From the NCBI GenBank assembly GCA_964597265.1, contig CAZQWJ010000014.1, forward strand, positions 1 to 24,488: a DNA stretch of 24,488 nt, given 5' to 3'. The notes below the pieces were generated by a model that was given only the letters and a program-made list of their open reading frames with translations, was not told where the DNA came from and ran no database searches. Each line of letters starts with the position of its first letter. Position 1 is the first letter of the stretch. Positions 7,472 to 14,399 of this stretch are shown here, piece by piece. A program made the translations under genes and the position numbers. Origin of the DNA: CAZQWJ01 sp964597265 (lineage in GTDB: Bacteria; Patescibacteriota; 4484-211; JAGQKX01).

Positions 7472-8293
7472 GTGAACAAGCCAAAGGGTGATCCTACCCC
7501 AAACGCACACGAACGTGAACGAAAAGCCAAGGTAGAAAAACTGCAAGATGCTTTTAACACTCTATTCAGAGCACAGATGGGTGGAACATATGCCCGGCCT
7601 GGTGAACCAGCATTCTCTGGCGACGCTGCCTCGATTTTTGTGCTGGCCTCCTTGGCAGATGCAGAAGACAAGGACACTCCTCAACTGGTCAAAGTCGGTT
7701 GGGGTGAGTTTAGTAGACAGACGTTTGAGAGTGATGAGCATCCAGCTTTTAGAGATTTTCCCTATGACATTTATTGCGTGCCTCAATGGGATAGCTACCT
7801 CGCAAACCCAGCAACACAATTACAAATGAAAGAGCGTCCACAGGAATACCTTAGTGGGCACAGCCTTTTTGTAGCAAACAGCGGGGAGGTCCACCAATCA
7901 GAAAAAACAGATGAACGGGATGCACCTCGCCAGCTTGACAGAGACATTGAAGCTGTACCATATGAAGACCTCCTTCGCACCGTTCGTAACCAAATCATCA
8001 CGCACCATACAACACCAGAAGAGTTTGCCGCTTTTTTGCGAGCGTTACCGGAGGATCCACAGGAACTTGGCAAGTATATCAGGGACCTTGATCGCAAAGA
8101 ATGGTTATCACCAACAGAATTGGAGGCCGCTGACGAAGAAACCAGGGCTATTCAAAGAGAAAAAGTACATATAGATCTTATGACAGGTATGGGTATAGAA
8201 ACAGTTGGAATCCTAGCAGGTGGCTCTGAAGCAATGACGGATGTTTTGACACTCAAACAGCAATTCGACTTCGAAACAAATGCATTTAGATAA
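7472..8293 (+). CDS. Unknown cytosolic protein
   Basis: I do not recognise this 273-residue protein. It has no signal peptide or membrane helix and is rich in charged residues. Features that can be seen are an N-terminal Arg/Lys/Glu-rich helix (HERERKAKVEKLQDAF), a middle part with many aromatic residues (FRDFPYDIYCVPQWDSY), and a C-terminal half of acidic helices such as TPEEFAAFLRALPEDPQELGKY. GTG at 7472 is preferred as start because the promoter at 7436-7464 would give a leaderless message beginning there; the TTG at 7436 is part of the -35 box. It stands alone between tRNA-Ser and the convergent superoxide dismutase gene. Confidence 0.75.
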   Translation: MNKPKGDPTPNAHERERKAKVEKLQDAFNTLFRAQMGGTYARPGEPAFSGDAASIFVLASLADAEDKDTPQLVKVGWGEFSRQTFESDEHPAFRDFPYDIYCVPQWDSYLANPATQLQMKERPQEYLSGHSLFVANSGEVHQSEKTDERDAPRQLDRDIEAVPYEDLLRTVRNQIITHHTTPEEFAAFLRALPEDPQELGKYIRDLDRKEWLSPTELEAADEETRAIQREKVHIDLMTGMGIETVGILAGGSEAMTDVLTLKQQFDFETNAFR

Positions 8294-8304
8294 TAAATAT
8301 TGCA

Positions 8305-8919
8305 TTACCCCAACGCCTGTTCGTACCGGCGTTGAATCTCCGGCCAATTGACCACATTCCACCACGCAGCGATATAATCTGGACGCTTGTTCTGATATTT
8401 GAGGTAATATGCGTGTTCCCAGACATCTAACCCAAGAAGCGGCACATATCCATCCATCAACGGGCTATCCTGGTTAGCAGTAGAGATGATTGCCACTTTG
8501 CCATCTTTGGCAGCCACTAGCCATGCCCAACCACTGCCAAACCGATTCGTCGCCTCAGTAGTAAATGTTTCTTTGAATCTTTCAAAATCCCCGAACTCCT
8601 CCAGTATGGCATTCATCAAGCTCCCGACCGGCGCGCCACCACCATCTGCAGCCAGGCTTGTCCAAAACAGCGAGTGATTGTGATGTCCGCCACCATGGTT
8701 TCTGACGGCAGTACGGATGTCATCAGGCACTGCTTCCAAATCACTGAGCAATTCCTCGACTGACTTCTCTGCCATATCAGGATGTTTTTCCAAGGCTTGG
8801 TTGAGTTTATCGATATATGCCTGATGGTGCTTAGTGTAATGAATCTCCATTGTCTTGGCATCGATATGAGGCTCAAGCGCGTTATAGGCAAATGGTAACT
8901 CGGGCAACTCGTGTGTCAT
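8305..8919 (-). CDS. sodA: Superoxide dismutase, Mn/Fe family
   Basis: The 204-residue protein is a full-length Mn/Fe superoxide dismutase that converts superoxide to oxygen and hydrogen peroxide. The metal ligands are all present: His27, His82 in HHNHSLFW, Asp165 and His169 in DVWEHAYYLKYQNKRPDY. The glutamine in ANQDSP (Gln150) is at the position used by the manganese-type enzymes, which favours Mn or cambialistic use. There is no signal peptide, so it is cytosolic. The start codon follows an extended -10 box directly, indicating a leaderless transcript. A 10-bp inverted repeat in the promoter region may be a regulatory site. Confidence 0.96.
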   Translation of the reverse strand: MTHELPELPFAYNALEPHIDAKTMEIHYTKHHQAYIDKLNQALEKHPDMAEKSVEELLSDLEAVPDDIRTAVRNHGGGHHNHSLFWTSLAADGGGAPVGSLMNAILEEFGDFERFKETFTTEATNRFGSGWAWLVAAKDGKVAIISTANQDSPLMDGYVPLLGLDVWEHAYYLKYQNKRPDYIAAWWNVVNWPEIQRRYEQALG

Positions 8920-8925
8920 ACATAC

Positions 8926-8934
8926 ATAATATCA
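8926..8934 (-). promoter_or_regulatory. Extended -10 promoter of sodA
   Basis: On the minus strand TGA-TATTAT (8934-8926) ends six bases before the ATG at 8919, so transcription should begin at the start codon. No good -35 box is seen, as expected for an extended -10 promoter. Confidence 0.55.
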
Positions 8935-8992
8935 CAAAGTTGATCTCGTGTTGCTCTTATTAAATCGGCCGTGGTTACACAGCAACTTTGTG
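8933..8992. repeat. 10-bp inverted repeat in the sodA upstream region
   Basis: CACAAAGTTG (8933-8942) and its exact complement CAACTTTGTG (8983-8992) are separated by 40 bases. The first arm directly abuts and partly overlaps the sodA extended -10 element, so a protein bound there would block the promoter. The second arm could allow looping. Confidence 0.5.
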
Positions 8993-9054
8993 TAGGTTGC
9001 ATCATTGTACTGTAGATATAACCACTAAGACCTATAGCAATTTTCCTGTTTTCA

Positions 9055-9063
9055 TGTTATAAT
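9055..9063 (+). promoter_or_regulatory. Extended -10 promoter of the LysM gene
   Basis: TGT-TATAAT (9055-9063) is a perfect extended -10 box placed about 44 bases before the ATG at 9107. The leader would be about 37 nt and contain the strong ribosome binding site AAGGAGGG at 9095-9102. Confidence 0.6.
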
Positions 9064-9106
9064 TTAACTCTTAATGTTTCGTCTCAAACTCAAAAAGGAG
9101 GGTAAA

Positions 9107-9541
9107 ATGAGACGATTTGCACTTTTCGCATTTTTTTTGCTCCTGGCGCTCCCCGCCCTCGCGTGTGGCGGGACAGCGCCGACTGGCTGGGAAGGGCAGG
9201 TAAAACTGCCCGCCAGCAAGTCGCATCCGGAGGTGCTCCAGGCGAGTGAGCACATCTGGATGCCGACTGCGGTTGCGGCGACAGCAACAGCTGCCGCGCA
9301 GCCGCAGGTTGTCCCGACGCCGACGTTGGAACCAACGACGGCGTCGCCCCTGACCTACACGGTCCAGGAAGGGGACACCCTTCTGGGCGTGATGGGCAGG
9401 GTCGAGTGGCTTCCTGGGTCCAACTGCACCTTGCAGATGACCCAGGAGATTAATGGGATCACTGATCCCAATACAATCTGGGTCGGGCAGGTGATCACCT
9501 ACCCGAGCCACTGTCGCCTTGCGGCGACACCGACGAATTAA
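9107..9541 (+). CDS. Exported LysM-domain protein
   Basis: The 144-residue protein has a signal peptide (about 1-18) ending ALPALACGG. The site fits signal peptidase I (ALA) and less well a lipobox, because the -3 residue is Ala. A low-complexity Ala/Thr/Pro linker follows (ATATAAA, PTPTLEPTTAS), then a C-terminal LysM domain at about 84-133 (YTVQEGDTLLGVM ... IWVGQVITYP), which binds peptidoglycan or similar glycans. The ATG at 9107 is chosen because AAGGAGGG lies four bases upstream; an in-frame ATG at 9074 precedes that site. Base composition is much more GC-rich than in neighbouring genes, and the gene has its own promoter, strong ribosome binding site and terminator, which suggests recent transfer. 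Confidence 0.88.
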   Translation: MRRFALFAFFLLLALPALACGGTAPTGWEGQVKLPASKSHPEVLQASEHIWMPTAVAATATAAAQPQVVPTPTLEPTTASPLTYTVQEGDTLLGVMGRVEWLPGSNCTLQMTQEINGITDPNTIWVGQVITYPSHCRLAATPTN

Positions 9542-9543
9542 CT

Positions 9544-9575
9544 ACACCCCGGCCATTGGCCGGGGTGTTCTCTTT
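9544..9575 (+). terminator. Rho-independent terminator of the LysM gene
   Basis: An 11-bp perfect stem, ACACCCCGGCC with GGCCGGGGTGT, has a 3-base loop and is followed by a T-rich tail. It starts three bases after the LysM stop codon and ends at the stop of the convergent truB gene. Confidence 0.92.
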
Positions 9576-10338
9576 ATGTATGGGAGTTATGAGGGTCGGA
9601 CCCTATTTTTGACTGCAAATACAAGGGATCGTCGAAATGATCAACCGAGACAGCCCCGTCCAATGAAAACTCGCCAATATCAGTACGCACCAAACCAGTC
9701 TGATACGCAGGCACAGCTAATGCCTTGCCCAGATCTTCTACAAACACTCGAGTATATGTCCCGCTCGAACAAGAGATCTCTACAATGGCAGAAGGGTAAC
9801 TTTGACCTGTACCTGGCTCAAATGAAACTAATCGTGCCTCAAAAATCTCAATATCCCGAACAGGACGTTGTATCTCTTGATCCAGCTGCCTAAGCTCATC
9901 AGGAGATTTGCCCCGAGCATATTGATAGAGCTTTTTGCCGTCAATCTTAATCGCGCTAAACCACGGCACCTGCTGCGGTATGATACCTGTTAATGTATTC
10001 AAAGCATGCTCCAAAGCTTCAGTAGTAATTACTCCTAATCTCTTATCTTCTATCTCTAATTTCTCAACTGTCTCTCCTTCCGCATCGCCGGTAGTGGTAG
10101 ATCTGCCAAACTCCATCGTAATCCGATACGACTTATCCAAACCCAAAAAACTCTCTGCACGTTTGGTATAACTGCCTAGCAGAATAATCAACACGCCGGT
10201 CGCGTCAGGATCCAGCGTACCACCATGGCCGACCTTCTTAGCGCGCAATGTATTTTTCAGCTTCGCCACCACATCATGCGACGTCCAATCTTTCGGCTTA
10301 TCAACAATAAGTAACCCGTCTATAAACTTTTGGTTCAT
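9574..10338 (-). CDS. truB: tRNA pseudouridine-55 synthase
   Basis: The 254-residue protein is TruB, which makes pseudouridine 55 in the T-loop of tRNAs. The N-terminal DGLLIVDKPKDWTSHDVV and the catalytic block GHGGTLDPDATGVL (Asp43 as catalytic residue) are typical, followed by the KSYR strand, the 'QVPWFSAIKIDGKKLYQYAR' segment, and SCSSGTYTRVFVEDLG. The protein is slightly short at the C-terminus, so the PUA-like domain is reduced or absent. The ATG at 10338 is chosen because it begins the conserved domain; an upstream in-frame ATG at 10410 would run through the palindrome and the divergent promoter. It diverges from the ABC exporter genes. Confidence 0.95.
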   Translation of the reverse strand: MNQKFIDGLLIVDKPKDWTSHDVVAKLKNTLRAKKVGHGGTLDPDATGVLIILLGSYTKRAESFLGLDKSYRITMEFGRSTTTGDAEGETVEKLEIEDKRLGVITTEALEHALNTLTGIIPQQVPWFSAIKIDGKKLYQYARGKSPDELRQLDQEIQRPVRDIEIFEARLVSFEPGTGQSYPSAIVEISCSSGTYTRVFVEDLGKALAVPAYQTGLVRTDIGEFSLDGAVSVDHFDDPLYLQSKIGSDPHNSHT

Positions 10339-10347
10339 ATGCCCTGT

Positions 10348-10353
10348 ATTATA
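10348..10353 (-). promoter_or_regulatory. -10 box of truB
   Basis: TATAAT on the minus strand (10353-10348) ends nine bases before the ATG at 10338, so the leader would be only one to three bases. It overlaps the left end of the 33-base palindrome. Confidence 0.55.
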
Positions 10354-10383
10354 CCCTTTAAGGGAGCCTCCCTTAAAGGGTAT
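10351..10383. repeat. Perfect 33-base palindrome between truB and the ABC exporter
   Basis: ATACCCTTTAAGGGAG (10351-10366), a single central C, and the exact reverse complement (10368-10383) form a 16-bp perfect inverted repeat. It overlaps the truB -10 box on one side and ends ten bases before the exporter's extended -10 element on the other. This is the right place for an operator controlling both directions; a hairpin in RNA or a mobile palindrome remnant is the alternative. Confidence 0.75.
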
Positions 10384-10392
10384 GGCCTGCTG

Positions 10393-10401
10393 TGGTATCA
10401 T
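10393..10401 (+). promoter_or_regulatory. Extended -10 promoter of the ABC exporter genes
   Basis: TGG-TATCAT (10393-10401) ends seven bases before the ATG at 10409, so a leaderless message is expected. This supports the start at 10409 over an in-frame ATG at 10382 inside the palindrome. Confidence 0.5.
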
Positions 10402-10408
10402 CTGTACC

Positions 10409-11173
10409 ATGCCTCAAAAAGTCATTGTGCAAGTCGATGGCCTTACCAAGCGCTATGGTTCCAAAACCGTGGTCAACAATGTGAGCTTTTCTGTTCAAGA
10501 AGGCGAAATATTTGGGATCCTCGGCCCCAACGGCGCAGGCAAAACAACCACACTCGAAATGATCGAAACCCTCCGTCCTATTGACGGTGGCACTGCTACG
10601 GTAGATGGACTTGATGTCATCAAGCAGCCAGATGCAGTCAAACGCATCATTGGCGTTCAGACTCAGGCAAGCGCATTTATGGACAGAGCAACCCTCCGCG
10701 AACAGTTGACCCTTCTCATTAGTATTTACGATGCCAAAGATATATCTGCTGACAATCTCCTCGAACGCGTACAGTTGAAAGAAAAAGCAAACGACTATCC
10801 GGAAAAGCTCTCTGGCGGACAAAGACAACGCTTTAGTGTCGCAGCAGCATTGGTCAATCAGCCACGTGTGCTTTTTCTTGACGAACCCACCACCGGCCTT
10901 GATCCGCAGGCACGTCGCAATATGTGGGATCTGATTCAGGAATTACGGCAGCAGGACATCACCATCATTCTGACATCGCATTATATGGAGGAGGCGCAAC
11001 TGTTGTGTGATAGGCTTGCTATTATGGACAATGGTGCAATTATCGCGCTAGACACACCCCAAGCACTTATCCAAAATCTGCTTGATATCGGCTTTACCAA
11101 AGATATACAAGTACAGCAGGCTAATCTGGAAGATGTGTTTATTAATCTGACCGGCAAGGCATTACGCGACTAA
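10409..11173 (+). CDS. ABC-2 type exporter, ATP-binding protein
   Basis: The 254-residue protein is the ATPase of a CcmA/DrrA-type exporter. Walker A GPNGAGKTT is at 39-47, the Q-loop glutamine near 84-86, the signature LSGGQRQR at 134-141, Walker B VLFLDEP at 154-160 and the H-loop His at 191. The short C-terminal tail with LEDVFINLTGK is usual in ATPases paired with ABC-2 permeases. The permease gene follows after six bases. The exported compound is unknown; drug, lipid or polysaccharide export are all possible for this family. Confidence 0.95.
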   Translation: MPQKVIVQVDGLTKRYGSKTVVNNVSFSVQEGEIFGILGPNGAGKTTTLEMIETLRPIDGGTATVDGLDVIKQPDAVKRIIGVQTQASAFMDRATLREQLTLLISIYDAKDISADNLLERVQLKEKANDYPEKLSGGQRQRFSVAAALVNQPRVLFLDEPTTGLDPQARRNMWDLIQELRQQDITIILTSHYMEEAQLLCDRLAIMDNGAIIALDTPQALIQNLLDIGFTKDIQVQQANLEDVFINLTGKALRD

Positions 11174-11179
11174 ACAACT

Positions 11180-12289
11180 ATGGGCAATTATTTTAAGACA
11201 ATCTATCTCTACGGCAGCACAATATTCAAGCGTGGTGTGCGTGATCCACTAACATCGATTATCCTGATCGGGATTCCGGTAGTGTTACTTGTGATCTTTG
11301 GGTTGTTTTTGGGCGGTGACCAGGAGCTTAACGTGCGTACAGCTATCATGAACCACTCGGATGAACAGCTTGCCCATGATTTTGAAAACACCCTGCGCGA
11401 CCTCGAAGTGCTCAGAGTGACGGATGAACCGTGGGATGTAGAGCAGGCGCAGCAGCAGATGCGTGATGGTCAGCTGGATACTATTATTGAGCTGCCGGAT
11501 ACGTTTGGACAATTGAATGAACAACAGCTCCCCGCCGGCGAGATTATTGTGCATGTTAACCCTGCCGATGCCCAAACCAGCGAGATCGTAACCAGCATTA
11601 TGAAAAGCATCACTGACGAGTTCAACCGCCAACTTGTGGGTATTGAGATGCCGATCAATATCATCACACAATCAGTCAGCGTGGCGAATGTTCGGACCAT
11701 CCATTATATATTTCCTATTTTTACCGGTCTGGGGCTGATGATGGCTGGTGCCCTTGGTGTCGCAAGCAGTATGCCTGCTGACAAAAAATCTCAAGTCCTG
11801 CGCCGGCTCATGGTAACACCTTTGCGCAAAAGCCAAGTTATATTGGGAACAGGGTTGGCGTTTTCGCTGCTTGGTATTATTGTGGCGATTATCATGACGT
11901 TGCTTTCGATGGTGCTGTTTGATCTGCGTCTTGTAACCAATGATTGGATTACCTTGGCGATGTTTATGCTCATTAGTATTGTTTCGATGGTAGGTGTTGG
12001 TTTGGCTATTGGCGGCGGGGTGAAAAACACCACGCAAGGCGAGAGTATTGGCCAAATTTTCTTTTTGGCATCCATGGCATTGAGTGGTGTGTGGTTTCCG
12101 GTAGCCATGATGCCGGAGTTTGTACAAAACATCGTCGCGTTTATGCCGCTTACGCCCGTTATTGATGGCATGCGCTTGATTCTGGTAGAAAGCGCAACCA
12201 TCGGTGACCTCATCCCTCAGCTACAGATAATCGCGGTGTGGACTTCCATCATGTATCTGCTGAGTTTTAAGATTTTCCGGTGGGAGTGA
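11180..12289 (+). CDS. ABC-2 type exporter, permease
   Basis: The 369-residue membrane protein has the ABC-2 layout: a first membrane helix at about 25-46 (SIILIGIPVVLLVIFGLFLGG), an extracytoplasmic domain of about 130 residues containing VHVNPADAQTSEIV, then a cluster of five helices from about 175 to the C-terminus. The sequence MMAGALGVASSMPADKKSQVLRRLMVTPLRKSQVI and GVWFPVAMMP are typical of DrrB/YhgE-like permeases. It works with the ATPase encoded just upstream. There is no Shine-Dalgarno sequence; the six-base spacing suggests translational coupling. It ends with TGA. Confidence 0.93.
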   Translation: MGNYFKTIYLYGSTIFKRGVRDPLTSIILIGIPVVLLVIFGLFLGGDQELNVRTAIMNHSDEQLAHDFENTLRDLEVLRVTDEPWDVEQAQQQMRDGQLDTIIELPDTFGQLNEQQLPAGEIIVHVNPADAQTSEIVTSIMKSITDEFNRQLVGIEMPINIITQSVSVANVRTIHYIFPIFTGLGLMMAGALGVASSMPADKKSQVLRRLMVTPLRKSQVILGTGLAFSLLGIIVAIIMTLLSMVLFDLRLVTNDWITLAMFMLISIVSMVGVGLAIGGGVKNTTQGESIGQIFFLASMALSGVWFPVAMMPEFVQNIVAFMPLTPVIDGMRLILVESATIGDLIPQLQIIAVWTSIMYLLSFKIFRWE

Positions 12290-12298
12290 GGGGTAACG

Positions 12299-12712
12299 TT
12301 AGGTGTACGTTTCTTTGGACCATTTAAAGCTGGCGGCGATCAGTTTCTCTAATACTTTACGGTCAACATCATCCAGTTTGTTGATGTATAAACAGCTAAC
12401 GCTGGTTTTGTATTTGCCCAGGTCCTTCAGCAGTTTAGGGAAATTATTGGGGTAGACATAGAGCGTCAGGCTTTGCTTGCGCGGCGAAAAGCAGGCCAGC
12501 GGCCAATCACCCTCTTGCGAGCTGCGCTGCGATTTGTAGTGGTATACACCAAAACCCACAATGCTAGGCCCCCACATCTTGGGCTCCAGTCCGGTGACAC
12601 GCTTATACATCTTGAGAAGCTCGAAGCCGTCCTGGCGGCGGCGTTCGTTCTCCACGCTGTTGATGAAATCTTCTACGCTTGCATCAGTGACTTTGGTTTT
12701 GATTTCTGCCAT
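12299..12712 (-). CDS. DUF1801 domain protein
   Basis: The 137-residue protein covers a complete DUF1801 domain: SVEDFINSVENERRRQDGFELLKMYKRVTGLEPKMWGPSIVGFGVYHYKS..GDWPLACFSPRKQSLTLYVYP...LGKYKTSVSCLYINKLDDVDRKVLEKLI. Proteins of this family have a frataxin-like or YdhG-like fold, and their exact role is not settled. It is cytosolic and stands alone, convergent with the ABC exporter genes. The start codon follows an extended -10 box directly, indicating a leaderless transcript. Confidence 0.9.
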   Translation of the reverse strand: MAEIKTKVTDASVEDFINSVENERRRQDGFELLKMYKRVTGLEPKMWGPSIVGFGVYHYKSQRSSQEGDWPLACFSPRKQSLTLYVYPNNFPKLLKDLGKYKTSVSCLYINKLDDVDRKVLEKLIAASFKWSKETYT

Positions 12713-12718
12713 GAGCCT

Positions 12719-12727
12719 ATTCTATCA
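12719..12727 (-). promoter_or_regulatory. Extended -10 promoter of the DUF1801 gene
   Basis: On the minus strand TGA-TAGAAT (12727-12719) ends six bases before the ATG at 12712. The same nine-base element in the same position occurs before the D,D-carboxypeptidase gene at 22519. Confidence 0.6.
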
Positions 12728-12766
12728 AGCCCTACCGCCACCGTAAACCAGTACGTTCTGCTAAAA

Positions 12767-12841
12767 TGGTGCCCTCGGCGGGAGTCGAACCCACATCGCC
12801 GGCTTCGGAGGCCGATATTCTATCCATTGAACTACGAGGAC
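12767..12841 (-). tRNA. tRNA-Arg (anticodon CCG)
   Basis: The cloverleaf is complete on the minus strand: acceptor GTCCTCG with CGAGGGC (one wobble pair), anticodon stem around the loop CTCCGAA with anticodon CCG (reads CGG), T-arm with GGTTCGACTCC, discriminator A and an encoded CCA. Length 75 nt. Confidence 0.95.
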
Positions 12842-12867
12842 ACAAAGTGCTAAATGCACTTAATGTG
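12841..12867 (-). other. Hairpin immediately 5' of tRNA-Arg
   Basis: AAGTGC-TAAAT-GCACTT (12845-12861) is a perfect 6-bp stem, extended by CACA/TGTG after a two-base bulge. It abuts the first base of the tRNA and follows the small Cys-rich gene in the direction of transcription. It lacks a T-run. It may mark the end of the upstream unit or a processing site. The rest of the gap to 12994 shows nothing I can name. Confidence 0.35.
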
Positions 12868-12994
12868 TAGAAGGCACAAGTAGTGCATCGAGTCCGGGCT
12901 ACGTTTGAGTGGTATTGGGCTAAAGCTATTCGAACGAGTTCGAACTTACTATAATCTCCGCAACGTTATGAGCTCAAGCTATGCTTGGATGGCA

Positions 12995-13222
12995 TCACAT
13001 ATCCCTCTCTACTTCTTTTACTTCAGCCCGTCGGTAATGATTGATTTGCTTATCATATACATACACACGTCGACATGTACAGAAAACAAGCTCTTTGGTT
13101 TCGTAATCTTTATGGGGCTCTCTATCAGCATCAATAAGCGACTTCGCACAACCCACACAATACCCTCTTTTGATTAACTCACCTTGAACACGTTGCCTGA
13201 CTGGTACCCAAAATTGTGGCAT
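12995..13222 (-). CDS. Small Cys-rich, probably zinc-binding protein
   Basis: The 75-residue protein has a CVGC pair (residues 22-25) and a second CTC pair (about 48-50) separated by a short polar loop, the layout of a small zinc ribbon. It has no membrane helix and is basic overall. It begins six bases after the stop of the seven-helix membrane protein gene, as the last gene of that unit. A TAGAAT on the minus strand eight bases before the ATG could serve as an internal promoter. I do not recognise the family; the paired cysteines and position make it likely real. Confidence 0.6.
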   Translation of the reverse strand: MPQFWVPVRQRVQGELIKRGYCVGCAKSLIDADREPHKDYETKELVFCTCRRVYVYDKQINHYRRAEVKEVERDM

Positions 13223-13228
13223 GGCTTA

Positions 13229-14125
13229 TTATTCTAACACGTACCGCTCTATTTGGGCATCTTGCACGTGGATACGGATAACATGCAGCCTAAGTAGCAG
13301 AAACAACATGATCTCAACAAATACAAACGCCCCAATACTTAATAGCGGAGTAAGAAGCTGGGCACTGATGAAAAACGACACAGCAATGATATACACCCAA
13401 TAGTTTTTGACCGGATCAAGGGTATCATTGAGCAGCTGCTCCACCTCTTGTTTGATAGACCACGAAACGTCCTCCGTTTCGCCCTGTGTATATGCTACAT
13501 ACTCATCAAACAGCACCTGTTGTTCAGGGGGCAATTGGTCGCGGTCAATTGCTTCTACTGCCTCTACATATTGGCTCGATTCCGACGCCTCAGGCAACTG
13601 CACCCCTATAAACTCCCACACATTACTCCATACCGTATCAGGGATAACCACATTGAGATCCTCTGTGTGTATCTGCGGGTTGAGGATGAGCGAACCAGAC
13701 AGAATAATACTCACGAAAAAGAACCACCACCTCAGGGTAGGCGGCAGGATACGATATAGAATTGGCCTGATAAATACGCTCATGTTTCTTTGGATTGCTA
13801 GATGGGTAACAACTAGACCAATAGCCATAATGGCCAACCAAACAATACCGATATAGGGGATGTAATTCAGAAACAACAACGGAATACCCCACATAAGATA
13901 GAGCCATGCCCAATGCGATGGCGTATAGAGTATGCCTATCATTCCGACCAATGCCGCTTGGCAAATCAGCAAGAAGACGATACCAATGACCTGCGGGGCG
14001 ATTACATTAAAATCGCTTGTTCCGATAACATACATCAAATGATTCCAATACAGCCAAATGCCCAATGAACATACACTCCCAAGCAAGGTAATTAATACAA
14101 AAAGAAGGTGATGTTTGGTTAGCAT
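13229..14125 (-). CDS. Polytopic membrane protein of unknown function
   Basis: The 298-residue protein has about five membrane helices in its first half (near 7-28, 43-66, 72-90, 91-112, 133-149), then a soluble, acidic segment of about 90 residues (150-240: PDTVWSNVWEFIG, DRDQLPPEQQVLFDEYVAYTQGE), then two more helices (about 241-262 and 263-282) and a short charged tail. I do not recognise the family and no catalytic motif is evident. It follows the 87-residue membrane protein gene by ten bases and precedes the Cys-rich gene by six, so the four genes from the CAP protein onward look like one unit. Confidence 0.75.
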   Translation of the reverse strand: MLTKHHLLFVLITLLGSVCSLGIWLYWNHLMYVIGTSDFNVIAPQVIGIVFLLICQAALVGMIGILYTPSHWAWLYLMWGIPLLFLNYIPYIGIVWLAIMAIGLVVTHLAIQRNMSVFIRPILYRILPPTLRWWFFFVSIILSGSLILNPQIHTEDLNVVIPDTVWSNVWEFIGVQLPEASESSQYVEAVEAIDRDQLPPEQQVLFDEYVAYTQGETEDVSWSIKQEVEQLLNDTLDPVKNYWVYIIAVSFFISAQLLTPLLSIGAFVFVEIMLFLLLRLHVIRIHVQDAQIERYVLE

Positions 14126-14135
14126 ACGGCAGGCT

Positions 14136-14399
14136 TTATACTAGTGAGAACAGAATCCACATGATAAGTACCAATATAGATACGTACTCCATCAGCACGC
14201 CAAAATCAAAATCAGGATGGTCATCCAGGTGATGCCAGATCGCCCACACAAAATACACGCTTCCCAAGCCAAAAATAATGATCATTTTTACAGGCAGTGC
14301 ATTATCGGAAAAAATTGTCCACAACCCGGCGCTAAAAATTACATACACCAATAGGTATTCAACAATATGGTTGAGTATGTATTGATACATAATGTTCAT
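14136..14399 (-). CDS. Small membrane protein of unknown function
   Basis: The 87-residue protein has three likely membrane helices (about 9-30, 37-56 and 69-86) separated by short loops; the second loop contains HHLDDHPDFDFG. Its ATG overlaps the stop of the CAP-domain gene in an ATGA, so translation is probably coupled to that gene. I do not recognise the family. Its position suggests a partner or stabiliser of the CAP-domain protein or of the following seven-helix protein. Confidence 0.75.
   Translation of the reverse strand: MNIMYQYILNHIVEYLLVYVIFSAGLWTIFSDNALPVKMIIIFGLGSVYFVWAIWHHLDDHPDFDFGVLMEYVSILVLIMWILFSLV

Noticed and set aside
12929..12944. TTCGAACGAGTTCGAA as a LexA-type operator
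   Set aside because: The GAAC/GTTC half-sites are only two bases apart instead of four, and no SOS gene is adjacent.
12950..13177. Plus-strand gene after TATAAT at 12950-12955
   Set aside because: The frame is antisense to the Cys-rich gene, which has better support from its cysteine pairs and operon position.
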